DNA of 43,800 nt from Bacteroidales bacterium UBA1797 (GCA_002319885.1 DCFT01000026.1:1223-45022); one strand, 5' to 3'; shown: positions 1 through 8,793, counted from the stretch's first letter. Numbers and translations are program-made. Notes: generated by a model not told the origin, from the sequence alone.

Positions 1-704
1 ATGGTAATGGCAGTGTACCTTGGACAGTCAATAGTGTTTTCTACAATCACCTCATATGGGTTGCTGTTATTGTCGGATTTGAATGCTTCGACAGATGGTA
101 AGAGAGCTTTCTGATTCAAACCACTATTGAGGTTCATGTAGGCAGCAAGATCCCTTGCAACGCCAAAGTGAGATCCGCTGTCGATGCGGTTAGGAGTAAG
201 TCCGATCTCAAAAACATGATCTTTTACAATTTTAAAATAGCTGTCGGCTCTTGTTCCGGGTTCTGCATCTTTGTCGAGGACCATTATGCCCTCATGAGAA
301 GTACCCAGGCCTAGTTCATCTTCAGCACAAATCATCCCTTCCGATAATTCTCCCCTTATCTTTGATTTCCTTATCTCCATGCTTTCATTTCCTTTGAAAA
401 CAACAGTTCCCACTGTTGCAACAGGAACTTTCTGGCCTGCAGCAACGTTTGGAGCTCCACAGACGATCTGAAGAGGCACGGGACCACCAATATCAACAGT
501 TGTAACAGAAAGTTTATCGGCATCAGGATGTTTTTTACAGGTCAGAACTTCACCTATCACTACTCCTTCAAGTCCTCCTTTGACAGAAACCCATTCTTCC
601 ATTCCTTCAATTTCAAGTCCGATCGACGTTAAAATCTCTGCCACCTTTTCAGGTTCAAGGTCAATTTTTAAATAATCTTTAATCCAGTTATACGAAATCT
701 TCAT
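1..704 (-). CDS. pheT: Phenylalanine-tRNA ligase beta subunit, N-terminal part (cut by window edge)
   Basis: PheT is the beta subunit of the alpha2-beta2 phenylalanyl-tRNA synthetase, which charges tRNA-Phe in the cytoplasm. The 234 codons visible read from ATG at 704 with the expected N-terminus (MKISYNWIKDYL). An OB-fold tRNA-binding domain follows at about residues 42-150, with HPDADKL, CGAPN and the SEGMICAEDELG stretch. The LTPNRIDSGSHFGVARDLA segment marks the start of the next PheT domains. The reading frame runs off the left edge, so the B5, core and anticodon-binding domains are not visible. A -7-like element (TACTTTTG on the minus strand, 749-742) lies about 40 nt upstream of the start. 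The assignment is firm because domain order and motifs are those of PheT. Confidence 0.96.
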   Translation of the reverse strand, partial: MKISYNWIKDYLKIDLEPEKVAEILTSIGLEIEGMEEWVSVKGGLEGVVIGEVLTCKKHPDADKLSVTTVDIGGPVPLQIVCGAPNVAAGQKVPVATVGTVVFKGNESMEIRKSKIRGELSEGMICAEDELGLGTSHEGIMVLDKDAEPGTRADSYFKIVKDHVFEIGLTPNRIDSGSHFGVARDLAAYMNLNSGLNQKALLPSVEAFKSDNNSNPYEVIVENTIDCPRYTAIT

Positions 705-1100
705 TGCCAGGTTGAGCTAATAAAATTAATCAGTAAGACTGCAAAAGTAAGGAATTTTAAAATACTATTGAGAAAGGGTTTTCTAAAATAGTGGTTCCAT
801 TATATAACTTAGATGACATTAGCTGTTAAATTTTTAACAGAAGATTAAGGATTGATTAACAAATATTTGGGAGTCAATTGTGTAATCTTTATATAAATTC
901 GGTTAACATTAATCTCAGTGTCATGAAAAAAACCGCACAAAATGCAACTGTCATATCTGATTTCTTATGATGGGAGCAGGAGTATTTATATACAATTGAT
1001 TTAAGTGTTGGATTTTTCATAATCCCCATAAATATTTCTTTTGTTGTATTCATCCTGGCAGTGATGCGTCTCATGTTTAAAACATTCAAAATGAATCCAG
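705..1100. other. Intergenic region between pheT and a divergent gene
   Basis: This stretch separates two divergent genes and contains no credible coding sequence. Next to pheT it holds the -7-like element described separately. At 823-840 there is a perfect inverted repeat, CTGTTAAA-TT-TTTAACAG, which could be an operator or a weak hairpin. The rest is AT-rich DNA in which I see nothing definite. A minus-strand frame at 889-1149 is open but overlaps the next gene, lacks any recognisable domain and is judged spurious. Confidence 0.6.
742..749 (-). promoter_or_regulatory. Candidate Bacteroidota -7 promoter element for pheT
   Basis: The minus strand reads TACTTTTG, which fits the Bacteroidota -7 consensus TAnnTTTG. 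It would start transcription roughly 30 nt upstream of the pheT ATG. I see no clear -33 TTG box at the usual distance, so this rests on one element only. Confidence 0.35.
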
Positions 1101-1748
1101 TTGATACAATCAGTAACAAATTATAATAACCTGAATTGGGATAGAGCAATTTGTGTGGTCTTATTCCATATGTTTTTCATCTTATCAGGCTATTCACAGG
1201 AAAAGAATAGTTACGGCAGGATTATTGTTACCGGTGGAATTTATGATATAGTATCGCTAGATTCATTACCTTTTTCAGATATTATAATTAATAAAAACCG
1301 AAGTTTCATAACAGACAATAAGGGCTCTTTTTGTGTAAGGTTGTTAAATTCAGATACCATAACCATAAGTCATTTAGGATATGTTCCATCTGAGATAGTA
1401 TTATCAGATTTAACAACAAATAGTGATAGTTTGTATATCAATATCTTAATGAAAGAACAGACTTATAAAATACCCGAAGTATCCATTCTCCCATACAAAA
1501 CATATGACGAATTTAAGCGATATGTTGTAAATCATGTTATTAATGACCAGAGACTAAACAATGCGTATGAAAATATAAGAATGATGAATGAACAAATAAA
1601 AAATGGTTATTTTCCTGATAAGGATGGTCGTGAAAGTTACAGTTATCATATGAGCTACAAAAACTTTGAAAATAATTCCATAGTTCTTTTCTCAAATCAG
1701 AATGACAGAGGACTAATACCTGCTTTAATGAAAATAATCAAACGTTGA
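1101..1748 (+). CDS. Secreted carboxypeptidase-like regulatory-domain protein
   Basis: The protein has a hydrophobic N-terminal segment (about residues 16-31, ending SGYSQ) that looks like an export signal. A CarboxypepD_reg-like beta-sandwich follows at about residues 38-125: a variable strand, SFITDNKGSFCV, then ITISHLGYVPSEI and an ILMKEQ ending. In Bacteroidota such domains occur in secreted and surface proteins, and the C-terminal helical extension here (about 135-215) is typical of stand-alone members. No enzymatic role can be assigned. The start is uncertain: a TTG at 1101 gives the full signal region, whereas the first in-frame ATG at 1170 would leave only about ten residues before the mature part. 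It lies about 95 bp before a second secreted protein on the same strand. Confidence 0.7.
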   Translation: MIQSVTNYNNLNWDRAICVVLFHMFFILSGYSQEKNSYGRIIVTGGIYDIVSLDSLPFSDIIINKNRSFITDNKGSFCVRLLNSDTITISHLGYVPSEIVLSDLTTNSDSLYINILMKEQTYKIPEVSILPYKTYDEFKRYVVNHVINDQRLNNAYENIRMMNEQIKNGYFPDKDGRESYSYHMSYKNFENNSIVLFSNQNDRGLIPALMKIIKR

Positions 1749-1789
1749 GATTTATCAGGTTGTAATAATTATAATGTGTGATTTTTTTC

Positions 1790-1805
1790 TGGCACAGAAA
1801 TTGTT
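1790..1805 (+). promoter_or_regulatory. Weak sigma-54-like -24/-12 sequence
   Basis: The sequence TGGCAC-A-GAAA-TTGTT has a perfect -24 half and correct spacing to a -12 half, but the -12 half reads TTGT where TTGC is expected. It lies about 40 bp before the ATG of the MG2/TonB-plug gene. The mismatch is at an important base, so this may be chance. It is noted because a well-formed sigma-54 promoter occurs at the other end of the window. Confidence 0.25.
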
Positions 1806-1843
1806 TATGAAATGGTTAACACTAAATTCCAATCTGATCGGAT

Positions 1844-4309
1844 ATGAAAATAAACGTATCATTAGTAGTAGTGTTGAGTTTATTTCTCACCCGGTTTTCG
1901 TTCGCTGCTACTGTACAATTTCAACACCCTTCTGGTTATGATTCACTTAAGGTCATCGAGAAAGTGTATCTTCATGCAGATCGTGACAATTACTATCCAG
2001 GTGACGATATCTGGTTTAAAGCATACCTAATCGATGCAACTAACGGGCTGCTTTCCTCCAATAGCATGAATCTTCATGTCGAGCTCATCTCCCCCGATCA
2101 AAAAATTATCGATAGCCGTGTTGTCGCACTAAATAATGGTTTGGGAAATGGTGATTTCCATTTGTCAGAAAAACTTAACTCAGGCAGTTACAGGCTAAGG
2201 GCTTACACAAACTATATGAGGAATTTTGGCGATCAGCTATTCTTCAATAAGGAGATCAGAATTATCAATTCATTAGATGCCGGGAAGGCATTTTCTGACA
2301 GTGCTAATTTTGCCAAAACTAAACTGGAAATAAACTTCTTTCCGGAAGGCGGTTCCTTAGTTGAAAATGTCGCTTCCATGGTTGCATTTAAAGCCGTAGA
2401 TGATAATGGATACGGGCAAAATGTATCAGGAGAAGTTTATTCCTCTACCGGTGAAAGAGTTACTGAGTTCAGGAGCACTCATAAAGGCATGGGTTCATTT
2501 TCGCTGACGCCGCTTCCCGGATTAAGATACTTTGCGTTGACTAAAAGCCGGAACGGCGATTCTTTAAAATACGAAATTCCAAAGAGCTTTTCAAAAGGTG
2601 TCGTATTAGATATTTCCAAAAACCAGGTTAATCAATTGTCATTAATTTTTAAAACAAATCCTGAGACATTTCCTGATGTCTCGGCCAACGATCTTTCAGT
2701 CACAGTTTCTATACGTAATATAGCTTATAAGACATATTCCTTCAGAATGAAATCGCTGAACAGCTTTCTGAATATTCCAACTCAGGATCTGCCTGATGGA
2801 ATTATAATGCTGACTCTTTCCGGTGCTGATAATATCCCTCTTTGTGAAAGGCTTGTTTACATACAGAACAATGAAGAGCTTAAGCTTAATGTTGAGACAA
2901 ATAAATCAGATTATAATCAGCGTGATTCTGTATCAATAAGGTTATCCTTATCTGATAGTTCAGGAAAAGCCAATGGAGCTTTTCTGTCATTATCTGCCAC
3001 TAAAGTAATAGCTGAGAAGAGTTCTTCCCCGTTTCCTTCAAACATCTCTTCCTGGTTTCTTCTTGAATCGGATGTCCGCGGACAAATAGAAGAACCATCA
3101 TATTATTTTGATCATTCTAATCCCGACAGGTTAAAAGACCTCGATCTTCTTTTACTTACCCATGGGTGGCGCGATTTTAAATGGAAGTATGAAAATCATT
3201 ATTATCTGCCCGAAAATGGTTTTACAATTTCCGGCAGAATCAGAGAAATATTTTCTGATATACCTCTGAAAAACTCAAGAGTAAGCATTGGAATTTTTAA
3301 GAATGGAAATCCGATTGTATCAATTGTAAAGACTGACACTTCAGGAAGATTTCGTCTCGACGGAGTGGAATTAACCGGTGAAGCAAAATTAATTGTAAGC
3401 GCAGCAGATACAAAAGGACAGTCAAAGGGCTGGGTGCTTCTCGATTCCATCAACTATTCCCCGGCCGGAACGAAATATTGCTCAACAAGAAAAAATTTAT
3501 TACAGAATGGAAATAAACTGGTTGCGGGAGGTCAATTTTTTGATGATACTCAATTTCCGAAAAGTGGCATTATTGCATATATACAATACGCAGAAATTAG
3601 AAACTCCATTCAAAAAAGGTATAAACTTTCAGATACAATAACCCCTGGGGAAGTTGTAATAACAGCAAAACGACGTGATATTCCTGATTCACCAATTGCA
3701 AGAAGCCATCACTATCTTTTAACTAATGACCCGGACTATGAATATCAGGTCACTCCTGAGTCTGAGGTCTTCAATAACCTCGGACAACTAATTATATTCA
3801 GGATTTTTCATAAGGGAGGAAGCGGAATGACCGGATTACTATATAACCAACCACTCGTTTTACTCGATGGGATGGAAGTCGGATGGGAAGGAATTGAATT
3901 TCTTCCTGTTGCATGGATTGAAAGATTTGATGGTGTTCGACCCGGATCTCCTGCTGCTTTAATGTGGGGTGCGCGTGGAAGAGGTGGTGTAATTTCTGTC
4001 ATAACACGAACGGGCGCTCCAATAACCCCTCATCATTCCATATATAATTCCGCCTCTGTGAGACTATCAGGATATGATGAGCCACGTGTCTTTTTTTCTC
4101 CAAAACATCATTCAACCTTAGACGCTGACTATAAACCCGATTTGAGAACTACTCTGTTCTGGGAGCCTGATATTAAAATGGAAAACAACAAGGATTATTT
4201 CCTGAATTATTTCAATGCGGATAACCCTTCAAAGGTGGAAGTGATTGTCGAAGGAATTACTTCATCAGGAATTCCGGTGACAGGGAAGACAGAATACGAG
4301 GTGAAATAA
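1844..4309 (+). CDS. Secreted MG2-domain protein with TonB-receptor plug-like C-terminus
   Basis: This 821-residue protein starts with a signal peptide (cleavage near SFA, residue 21). Residues about 35-145 form a macroglobulin MG2-like beta-sandwich, with KVYLHADRDNYYPGDDIWFKAYLID and SGSYRLRAYTNYMRNFG. Several more beta domains follow, including a carboxypeptidase-regulatory-like segment near residues 465-520. The C-terminal part, from about residue 600, contains GEVVITAKR and then a plug-like segment at about 645-720 (VLLDGMEV, IERFDGVRPG, GARGRGGVISVITR). No 22-strand barrel follows, so it is not a complete TonB-dependent receptor. Such MG2-plus-plug proteins are common in Bacteroidota; their role is not settled and is probably cell-surface or partner binding. 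Internal naming beyond domain type would be guesswork. Confidence 0.8.
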   Translation: MKINVSLVVVLSLFLTRFSFAATVQFQHPSGYDSLKVIEKVYLHADRDNYYPGDDIWFKAYLIDATNGLLSSNSMNLHVELISPDQKIIDSRVVALNNGLGNGDFHLSEKLNSGSYRLRAYTNYMRNFGDQLFFNKEIRIINSLDAGKAFSDSANFAKTKLEINFFPEGGSLVENVASMVAFKAVDDNGYGQNVSGEVYSSTGERVTEFRSTHKGMGSFSLTPLPGLRYFALTKSRNGDSLKYEIPKSFSKGVVLDISKNQVNQLSLIFKTNPETFPDVSANDLSVTVSIRNIAYKTYSFRMKSLNSFLNIPTQDLPDGIIMLTLSGADNIPLCERLVYIQNNEELKLNVETNKSDYNQRDSVSIRLSLSDSSGKANGAFLSLSATKVIAEKSSSPFPSNISSWFLLESDVRGQIEEPSYYFDHSNPDRLKDLDLLLLTHGWRDFKWKYENHYYLPENGFTISGRIREIFSDIPLKNSRVSIGIFKNGNPIVSIVKTDTSGRFRLDGVELTGEAKLIVSAADTKGQSKGWVLLDSINYSPAGTKYCSTRKNLLQNGNKLVAGGQFFDDTQFPKSGIIAYIQYAEIRNSIQKRYKLSDTITPGEVVITAKRRDIPDSPIARSHHYLLTNDPDYEYQVTPESEVFNNLGQLIIFRIFHKGGSGMTGLLYNQPLVLLDGMEVGWEGIEFLPVAWIERFDGVRPGSPAALMWGARGRGGVISVITRTGAPITPHHSIYNSASVRLSGYDEPRVFFSPKHHSTLDADYKPDLRTTLFWEPDIKMENNKDYFLNYFNADNPSKVEVIVEGITSSGIPVTGKTEYEVK

Positions 4310-4435
4310 GCTTCATAATTGCGAATAATTTTATTACTATCAATAGCTTATTTGGAGCTTATGTAAGTCTTCGAGAGATCCGGGATTTTATGTCTTATTT
4401 ATATAGCAAAAACTGTTATTGCGGTGTTGATCATC

Positions 4436-4468
4436 TTGCTGAAACTGACTCTAATTTCACTATATTTG
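4436..4468 (+). promoter_or_regulatory. Bacteroidota-type promoter for the surE operon
   Basis: TATATTTG at 4461-4468 fits the -7 consensus TAnnTTTG, and TTGC at 4436-4439 sits 21 bp upstream in the -33 position. Transcription would begin about 10-15 nt before the surE ATG at 4488, giving a very short leader. Both boxes are present, so this is one of the better promoter calls in the window. Confidence 0.5.
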
Positions 4469-4487
4469 TAACTCAAACAAAAAAATT

Positions 4488-5270
4488 ATGGTTGTTGAAA
4501 AAGAAGATAAACTGATTCTGTTGACTAACGATGATGGATTGTACGCAGGCGGATTAAAGACCTTGCTTGAGGTGATGGAAGAGTTTGGAAAGGTTATTCT
4601 CGTTTCGACTGTCGAAAGCATGTCGGGTATGTCGCAGGCCCTTACCGTTAAAACTCCTTTACGCGTAAAGCTCCTCGAAGAGAATGAAAAACACAGGATT
4701 TATGCCTGCAACGGAACACCAACTGACAGTGTAAAACTAGCCATTAATCAATTGGTTGAAAGGACTCCTGACTGGGTAGTCTCAGGAATAAACCATGGTT
4801 CAAACGCCTCAGTAAGTGTTCTTTATTCAGGTACTATGGCAGCTGCTATTGAAGGATGCCTTTATGGTATAAGCTCAGTAGGTTTTTCACTTAATAATTT
4901 TTCTCCTACAGCTGACTTCTCAGTCTGTAAAAAATATATCAGGATAGTGATGAAGAAGCTTGCTTCAGAACCCCTTCCTGCAGGTATTTGTCTTAATGTA
5001 AATATCCCGGCAGCTAAAAAAAGCGATATAAAAGGGATAAAAATATGCAGGCAATCAAAAGGCAACTGGCGCGAAGAGTTTGAAAAAAGGAAGGATCCAA
5101 TGGGCAAAACATATTACTGGCTTACCGGTATTTTCCAGAATCACGAACCCGATGCAAACGATACCGATGAATGGGCTATTGCACACAATTTTGTCTCGGT
5201 TGTGCCCGTTACTGTCGATATGACTGCCCACTGGTATGTTGATAAACTTAAAAGCAGGTTTAAAAAATGA
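4488..5270 (+). CDS. surE: 5'/3'-nucleotidase SurE
   Basis: SurE is a metal-dependent cytoplasmic phosphatase that removes 5'- or 3'-phosphates from nucleoside monophosphates. The N-terminal NDDG motif (Asp15-Asp16) supplies metal ligands. Ser46 in the VESMSGMSQALT stretch and Asn102 in SGINHGSN complete the usual metal and substrate site, and NGTPTDSV is present near residue 75. The length of 260 residues is normal for the family. The gene overlaps the following small membrane-protein gene by four bases (ATGA), which indicates translational coupling. The surE-lpxB grouping suggests a shared transcript for nucleotide housekeeping and lipid A synthesis, although no direct functional tie is known. 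Confidence 0.95.
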   Translation: MVVEKEDKLILLTNDDGLYAGGLKTLLEVMEEFGKVILVSTVESMSGMSQALTVKTPLRVKLLEENEKHRIYACNGTPTDSVKLAINQLVERTPDWVVSGINHGSNASVSVLYSGTMAAAIEGCLYGISSVGFSLNNFSPTADFSVCKKYIRIVMKKLASEPLPAGICLNVNIPAAKKSDIKGIKICRQSKGNWREEFEKRKDPMGKTYYWLTGIFQNHEPDANDTDEWAIAHNFVSVVPVTVDMTAHWYVDKLKSRFKK

Positions 5271-5566
5271 AGTTTCACGAGAAGTACGACACAGTTCTGA
5301 CAGGTTTAATTTCCGGACTTCTATTTCCATTTTTAACAGGTATAATCATTTTTACCTTTTCTTCAGGCCATCTGTCGCTGCATACATATCTTGAAAGGAT
5401 AGTGAATTCGGATATCGTCACACATTCAATTACGCTTTGCGTTTTCCCTAATCTTCTTATTTTCATGTTATATAATCGTTTCGACATGCTGAAAGCTACC
5501 CGTGGAGTTTTAGCTATGACTATCGTATGGGCTGTGATTGTATTTGGAGTAAAGTTTTTAGGATGA
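5267..5566 (+). CDS. Small three-helix membrane protein between surE and lpxB
   Basis: The 99-residue product has three likely transmembrane helices, at about residues 9-31, 54-70 and 79-98, separated by short polar loops containing HTYLERIVNSD and YNRFDMLKATRG. It has no signal peptide and no recognisable catalytic motif. It overlaps surE by four bases at its start and lpxB by four bases at its end, so all three are almost certainly translated from one mRNA. The tight coupling to lpxB suggests a role at the inner membrane, possibly linked to lipid A assembly, but this is inference. I do not recognise a named family. Confidence 0.8.
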   Translation: MKFHEKYDTVLTGLISGLLFPFLTGIIIFTFSSGHLSLHTYLERIVNSDIVTHSITLCVFPNLLIFMLYNRFDMLKATRGVLAMTIVWAVIVFGVKFLG

Positions 5567-6684
5567 AATATTTTATAATTGCGGGAGAGCAATCGGGCGA
5601 TCTTCATGGCTCTAATCTGGTCAGAGAACTTTTCGTCGCTGATAAAAACGCAGAGATCTTCTGCTGGGGTGGTGATCTGATGGAGGCTGCAGGAGCAACT
5701 CTCCTGGTTCATTACAGGAAACTGGCTTTCATGGGTTTTGTGGCAGTTATTAAAAACCTCGGTGCAATATCAAAAAATCTCAGGCTCTGCAAGACTCAGA
5801 TCAATGATTTTAAACCTGATGTTGTGATATTCATCGATTATCCGGGGTTCAATCTCAGGATTGCGGAGTATGTGAAAAAAGCAGGATACAGGACCTTTTA
5901 CTATATCTCACCAAAGCTCTGGGCATGGAATGAGAGAAGGGTGATTAAAATTAAAAAGTATATCGATCGCATGTTTATCATCTTCCCTTTCGAGGTTGAT
6001 TTTTATAAAAAACATGGGATAACCGTTGAATATCAGGGAAATCCTCTTATGGATGAAACTGAAAAGAGAATCTTGAAATTTCCATCGAAAGACAATATGT
6101 ACGCTTATCTCGGCATTGAAAATAAACCTCTTATTGCATTCCTGGCCGGGAGTCGTCGACATGAAATAGAGTTTATCCTTCCTGAAATGTTAAAAATTGT
6201 CAAGCACTTTCCCGGTTATCAGTTCGTTATTGCCGGTGTGAAAAACATTCCTGATGAGCTCTATTACAAAATCATTGGCAATGAACCGGTCAGTGTGATA
6301 AAGGAAAAAACTTATGAAATTCTCTATGCAGCGGAGGCAGCATTGGTTACATCGGGGACGGCGACCCTGGAAGCTGCATTGCATGGTACTCCCCAGGTGG
6401 TTTGTTATAAAGCAGATTTCTTCTCAATGGTCATAGCATGGATGGTGGTAAAGGTGAAATATATCTCTCTGGTCAATCTCATTATGGGTTCTGAAGTTGT
6501 AAAAGAACTGGTTCAGTATGATCTGACGGAGAAAGCCCTGCTACGGGAGCTTGAATCACTCCTCCGGGGCGGCTCAAAACGTGAGAAGTTATTGTCTGAT
6601 TATAAGTTGCTTAAAAATAAACTTGGATCAGTTGGAGCTTCGGGCAGAATTGCGCGACAGATGGTGTTGGAGTTGCAGAAATGA
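5563..6684 (+). CDS. lpxB: Lipid-A-disaccharide synthase
   Basis: LpxB condenses UDP-2,3-diacylglucosamine with lipid X (2,3-diacylglucosamine-1-phosphate) to make the lipid A disaccharide on the cytoplasmic face of the inner membrane. The GT-B fold motifs are clear: GEQSGDLHG near the N-terminus, DYPGFNLRIA, SPKLWAWNERRV, YQGNPLMDE, the GSRRHEIEF loop and SGTATLEAALHGTPQVV. I chose ATG at 5563 (MKYFIIAGEQSGD), giving 373 residues. An in-frame ATG at 5527 would add 12 residues unlike the family and lie deep in the upstream gene. The start overlaps the preceding stop as ATGA, so the gene is translationally coupled. Confidence 0.96.
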   Translation: MKYFIIAGEQSGDLHGSNLVRELFVADKNAEIFCWGGDLMEAAGATLLVHYRKLAFMGFVAVIKNLGAISKNLRLCKTQINDFKPDVVIFIDYPGFNLRIAEYVKKAGYRTFYYISPKLWAWNERRVIKIKKYIDRMFIIFPFEVDFYKKHGITVEYQGNPLMDETEKRILKFPSKDNMYAYLGIENKPLIAFLAGSRRHEIEFILPEMLKIVKHFPGYQFVIAGVKNIPDELYYKIIGNEPVSVIKEKTYEILYAAEAALVTSGTATLEAALHGTPQVVCYKADFFSMVIAWMVVKVKYISLVNLIMGSEVVKELVQYDLTEKALLRELESLLRGGSKREKLLSDYKLLKNKLGSVGASGRIARQMVLELQK

Positions 6685-6740
6685 ATTGGTGAGGGCAGTA
6701 TAGGAGAAATGATTATACTTTGATGGCCTTCTGAGAGAGT

Positions 6741-6757
6741 CTGCCAGGCTTTGGCAG
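6741..6757 (+). repeat. Short hairpin between lpxB and the SpoIID/LytB gene
   Basis: CTGCCA and TGGCAG form a six-base-pair stem around a five-base loop. There is no U-run after it, so it is not a standard intrinsic terminator. It ends about 22 nt before the next ATG and could affect translation of that gene or be incidental. Confidence 0.3.
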
Positions 6758-6779
6758 TTAACCGTGCAGATGAAGGATA

Positions 6780-7940
6780 ATGAATGCAAAATTTATGAGC
6801 AGGTCAGGAATATTATTTATTTTTTTATTTACGGTTTCTTGCACAGTTACGTCTGCCCAGGTTAAAATACGTCTTTTTGCAAATCAGTCTCCCGAATCGG
6901 CAGTGTTCTCAGTAACAGAAGGAGCTTATAATCTGGATCTCTTCAATGGTAAGATTGTAAAGGTATCAAAAGAGAAACCAGTTATAATAACAAGGTATAA
7001 TGGAAAACTGGCTGTTAAAATGAGAAATGGGGTAGGCGTAGTTTGCGATTCTCTGATTCTTACCGGCGGAACAGGAGATGATGCTTTTTCGTTAATGGCA
7101 AATGGCAAGTCTCATATTAAACAATATTATTCTGGTGATCTTCAGTGTTTTCCGGATCTTGGCACTTTACTGTTCATAAATAATTCAGATATTGAGAAAT
7201 ATGTTGCAGGAGTGGTGATGGCTGAGGGTGGAACAGGGAGAAGTTTAGAGTATTTCAAAACCCAGGCTATAATTGCCAGAACCTATATGTATAAATATTT
7301 TGATAAGCATAAACCCGACAAATATAATGTATGTGATAATACACACTGTCAGGCATATAACGGGATGTCTTCCGATACTCTTCTCAATAAGGCAGCCATG
7401 GAAACAAAGGGCCTGGTCATTCTTAAAAAAGACAGTACCCTTATCGTAAGCGCTTTTCATTCAAATTGCGGTGGAGAAACTTCAGCTTCTGACGACGTCT
7501 GGCTCTCGGGCCATTCGTATCTCAAAAGCGTTGTTGATCCATACTGTCATTTATCAAAAAATGCCAGGTGGCAAAAGAGTTTTTCTTTAAATGAGTGGAT
7601 AAATTATCTCAGGAGACAAGGATATAAGGGAAAAAGTGATGATCCCTCATTATTCAACTTTGTTCAGGAATCAAGACTGACTGATTATAAAACCGGTTCA
7701 TTCACAATTCCATTAAGGACAATGCGATCTGATCTGAATCTGAGGTCAACATTTTTCTCTGTATATGCAATGGGAGATTCCATTGTACTTAAGGGAAGAG
7801 GTTATGGGCATGGTGTGGGACTCTGTCAGGAAGGAGCAATGGTTATGGCATCAAGAGGATTTAATTATCTGGCGATTATTAATTTTTATTATTCGGGAGT
7901 AATTATTTCGAATATAAAAAATGCTGTAGCTTTGCCTTGA
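6780..7940 (+). CDS. Secreted SpoIID/LytB-domain protein
   Basis: The 386-residue protein has a signal peptide (hydrophobic residues about 10-22, cleavage near TSAQ). The SpoIID/LytB domain spans about residues 130-360. It includes YVAGVVMAEGG, IARTYMYKYF and the diagnostic RGYGHGVGLCQEGA motif near residue 340. SpoIID of Bacillus is a lytic transglycosylase that cleaves denuded peptidoglycan; Bacteroidota homologues are presumed to act on the cell wall in the periplasm, though this is not shown for them generally. The gene follows lpxB after about 95 bp and may be read from the same transcript. The family assignment is firm; the enzymatic activity is inferred. Confidence 0.88.
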   Translation: MNAKFMSRSGILFIFLFTVSCTVTSAQVKIRLFANQSPESAVFSVTEGAYNLDLFNGKIVKVSKEKPVIITRYNGKLAVKMRNGVGVVCDSLILTGGTGDDAFSLMANGKSHIKQYYSGDLQCFPDLGTLLFINNSDIEKYVAGVVMAEGGTGRSLEYFKTQAIIARTYMYKYFDKHKPDKYNVCDNTHCQAYNGMSSDTLLNKAAMETKGLVILKKDSTLIVSAFHSNCGGETSASDDVWLSGHSYLKSVVDPYCHLSKNARWQKSFSLNEWINYLRRQGYKGKSDDPSLFNFVQESRLTDYKTGSFTIPLRTMRSDLNLRSTFFSVYAMGDSIVLKGRGYGHGVGLCQEGAMVMASRGFNYLAIINFYYSGVIISNIKNAVALP

Positions 7941-7942
7941 GG

Positions 7943-7954
7943 TTCGCGCGCGAA
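7943..7954. repeat. GC-rich 12-bp perfect palindrome
   Basis: TTCGCGCGCGAA is a perfect palindrome directly after the stop codon of the SpoIID/LytB gene, in otherwise AT-rich DNA. It has no loop and no U-run, so it is not a terminator. Its function, if any, is unknown. Confidence 0.4.
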
Positions 7955-8046
7955 ACACCCAAAAGGGAGTAAAAAGCAGTATGAAAGGTCAGAAAATAAG
8001 TAATAAAAACAAATCTTGTAAAAGATAGAAAAATCATAAACTAAAA

Positions 8047-8790
8047 ATGTTTGCTATATTCAGAAAGGAGGTCACAGGTTATTTCAGCAGCCTTACAGGC
8101 TATATTGTAATAATTGTTTTTCTCCTGATTAACAGCCTGTTCATGTGGGTAATTCCAGGTGAGTGGAATATCCTTGATAGTGGCTATGCCGGATTGGACA
8201 CCCTGTTTTTCCTTTCGCCATGGGTTTTTATGTTTCTTGTGCCGGCTGTAACCATGAGGATGATAGCGGAGGAAAAACGGTTGGGAACCATTGAGCTGAT
8301 CTATTCGAGGCCAATCACAGAAAGAGGACTCGTTTATGGAAAATACTTCGCTTCTGTTTGCCTGGTACTGCTGGCACTGCTGCCAGGACTAATATATTAC
8401 TTTTCAGTTTATCAGCTTGGCGAATTTCCTGGAAACCTTGACAAAGGTGGTACATTGGGCTCATTTATAGGCCTGTTCTTTCTTGCTTCAGTTTATGCGT
8501 CGGCAGGAATTTTTGCTTCATCTCTTACAGATAATCAGGTAATTGCATTTATTCTTGCCGTGTTGATCTGTTTCATACTCTTCATGGGTTTCGATTCATT
8601 TGCTTATCTGCCAGGTTTAAAAAGACTGGATGAATTTGTAATGAGACTCGGCATCAATGAACATTATAAATCAATAAGCAGGGGAGTTATTGATATCAGG
8701 GATGTTGTTTATTTTGTGTCGGTTGCTGTTTTATTTAATGAAGCTACCAGATTTAACCTGTTATCGCGAAAATGGAAGAAAAAAAATTAA
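8047..8790 (+). CDS. gldF: Gliding-motility-type ABC transporter permease GldF
   Basis: The 247-residue protein has about six membrane helices and the ABC-2-type permease layout. An N-terminal MFAIFRKEVTGYFSSLTGYIV segment leads into helix one, and a conserved loop (MRMIAEEKRLGTIELIYSRPITERGLVYGKY) lies near residues 75-107. This is the pattern of GldF, which with GldG and the ATPase GldA forms a transporter needed for gliding in Flavobacterium. In non-gliding Bacteroidota the same pair occurs and its substrate is unknown. Three bases separate it from gldG. No ATPase gene is adjacent, which is normal because gldA is often unlinked. Presence of the pair alone does not prove gliding. Confidence 0.88.
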   Translation: MFAIFRKEVTGYFSSLTGYIVIIVFLLINSLFMWVIPGEWNILDSGYAGLDTLFFLSPWVFMFLVPAVTMRMIAEEKRLGTIELIYSRPITERGLVYGKYFASVCLVLLALLPGLIYYFSVYQLGEFPGNLDKGGTLGSFIGLFFLASVYASAGIFASSLTDNQVIAFILAVLICFILFMGFDSFAYLPGLKRLDEFVMRLGINEHYKSISRGVIDIRDVVYFVSVAVLFNEATRFNLLSRKWKKKN

Positions 8791-8793
8791 GCC

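Noticed and set aside
889..1149. 86-residue minus-strand frame upstream of the first secreted protein
   Set aside because: It overlaps the start of the plus-strand gene, has no recognisable domain or ribosome-binding site and composition typical of chance frames in AT-rich DNA.
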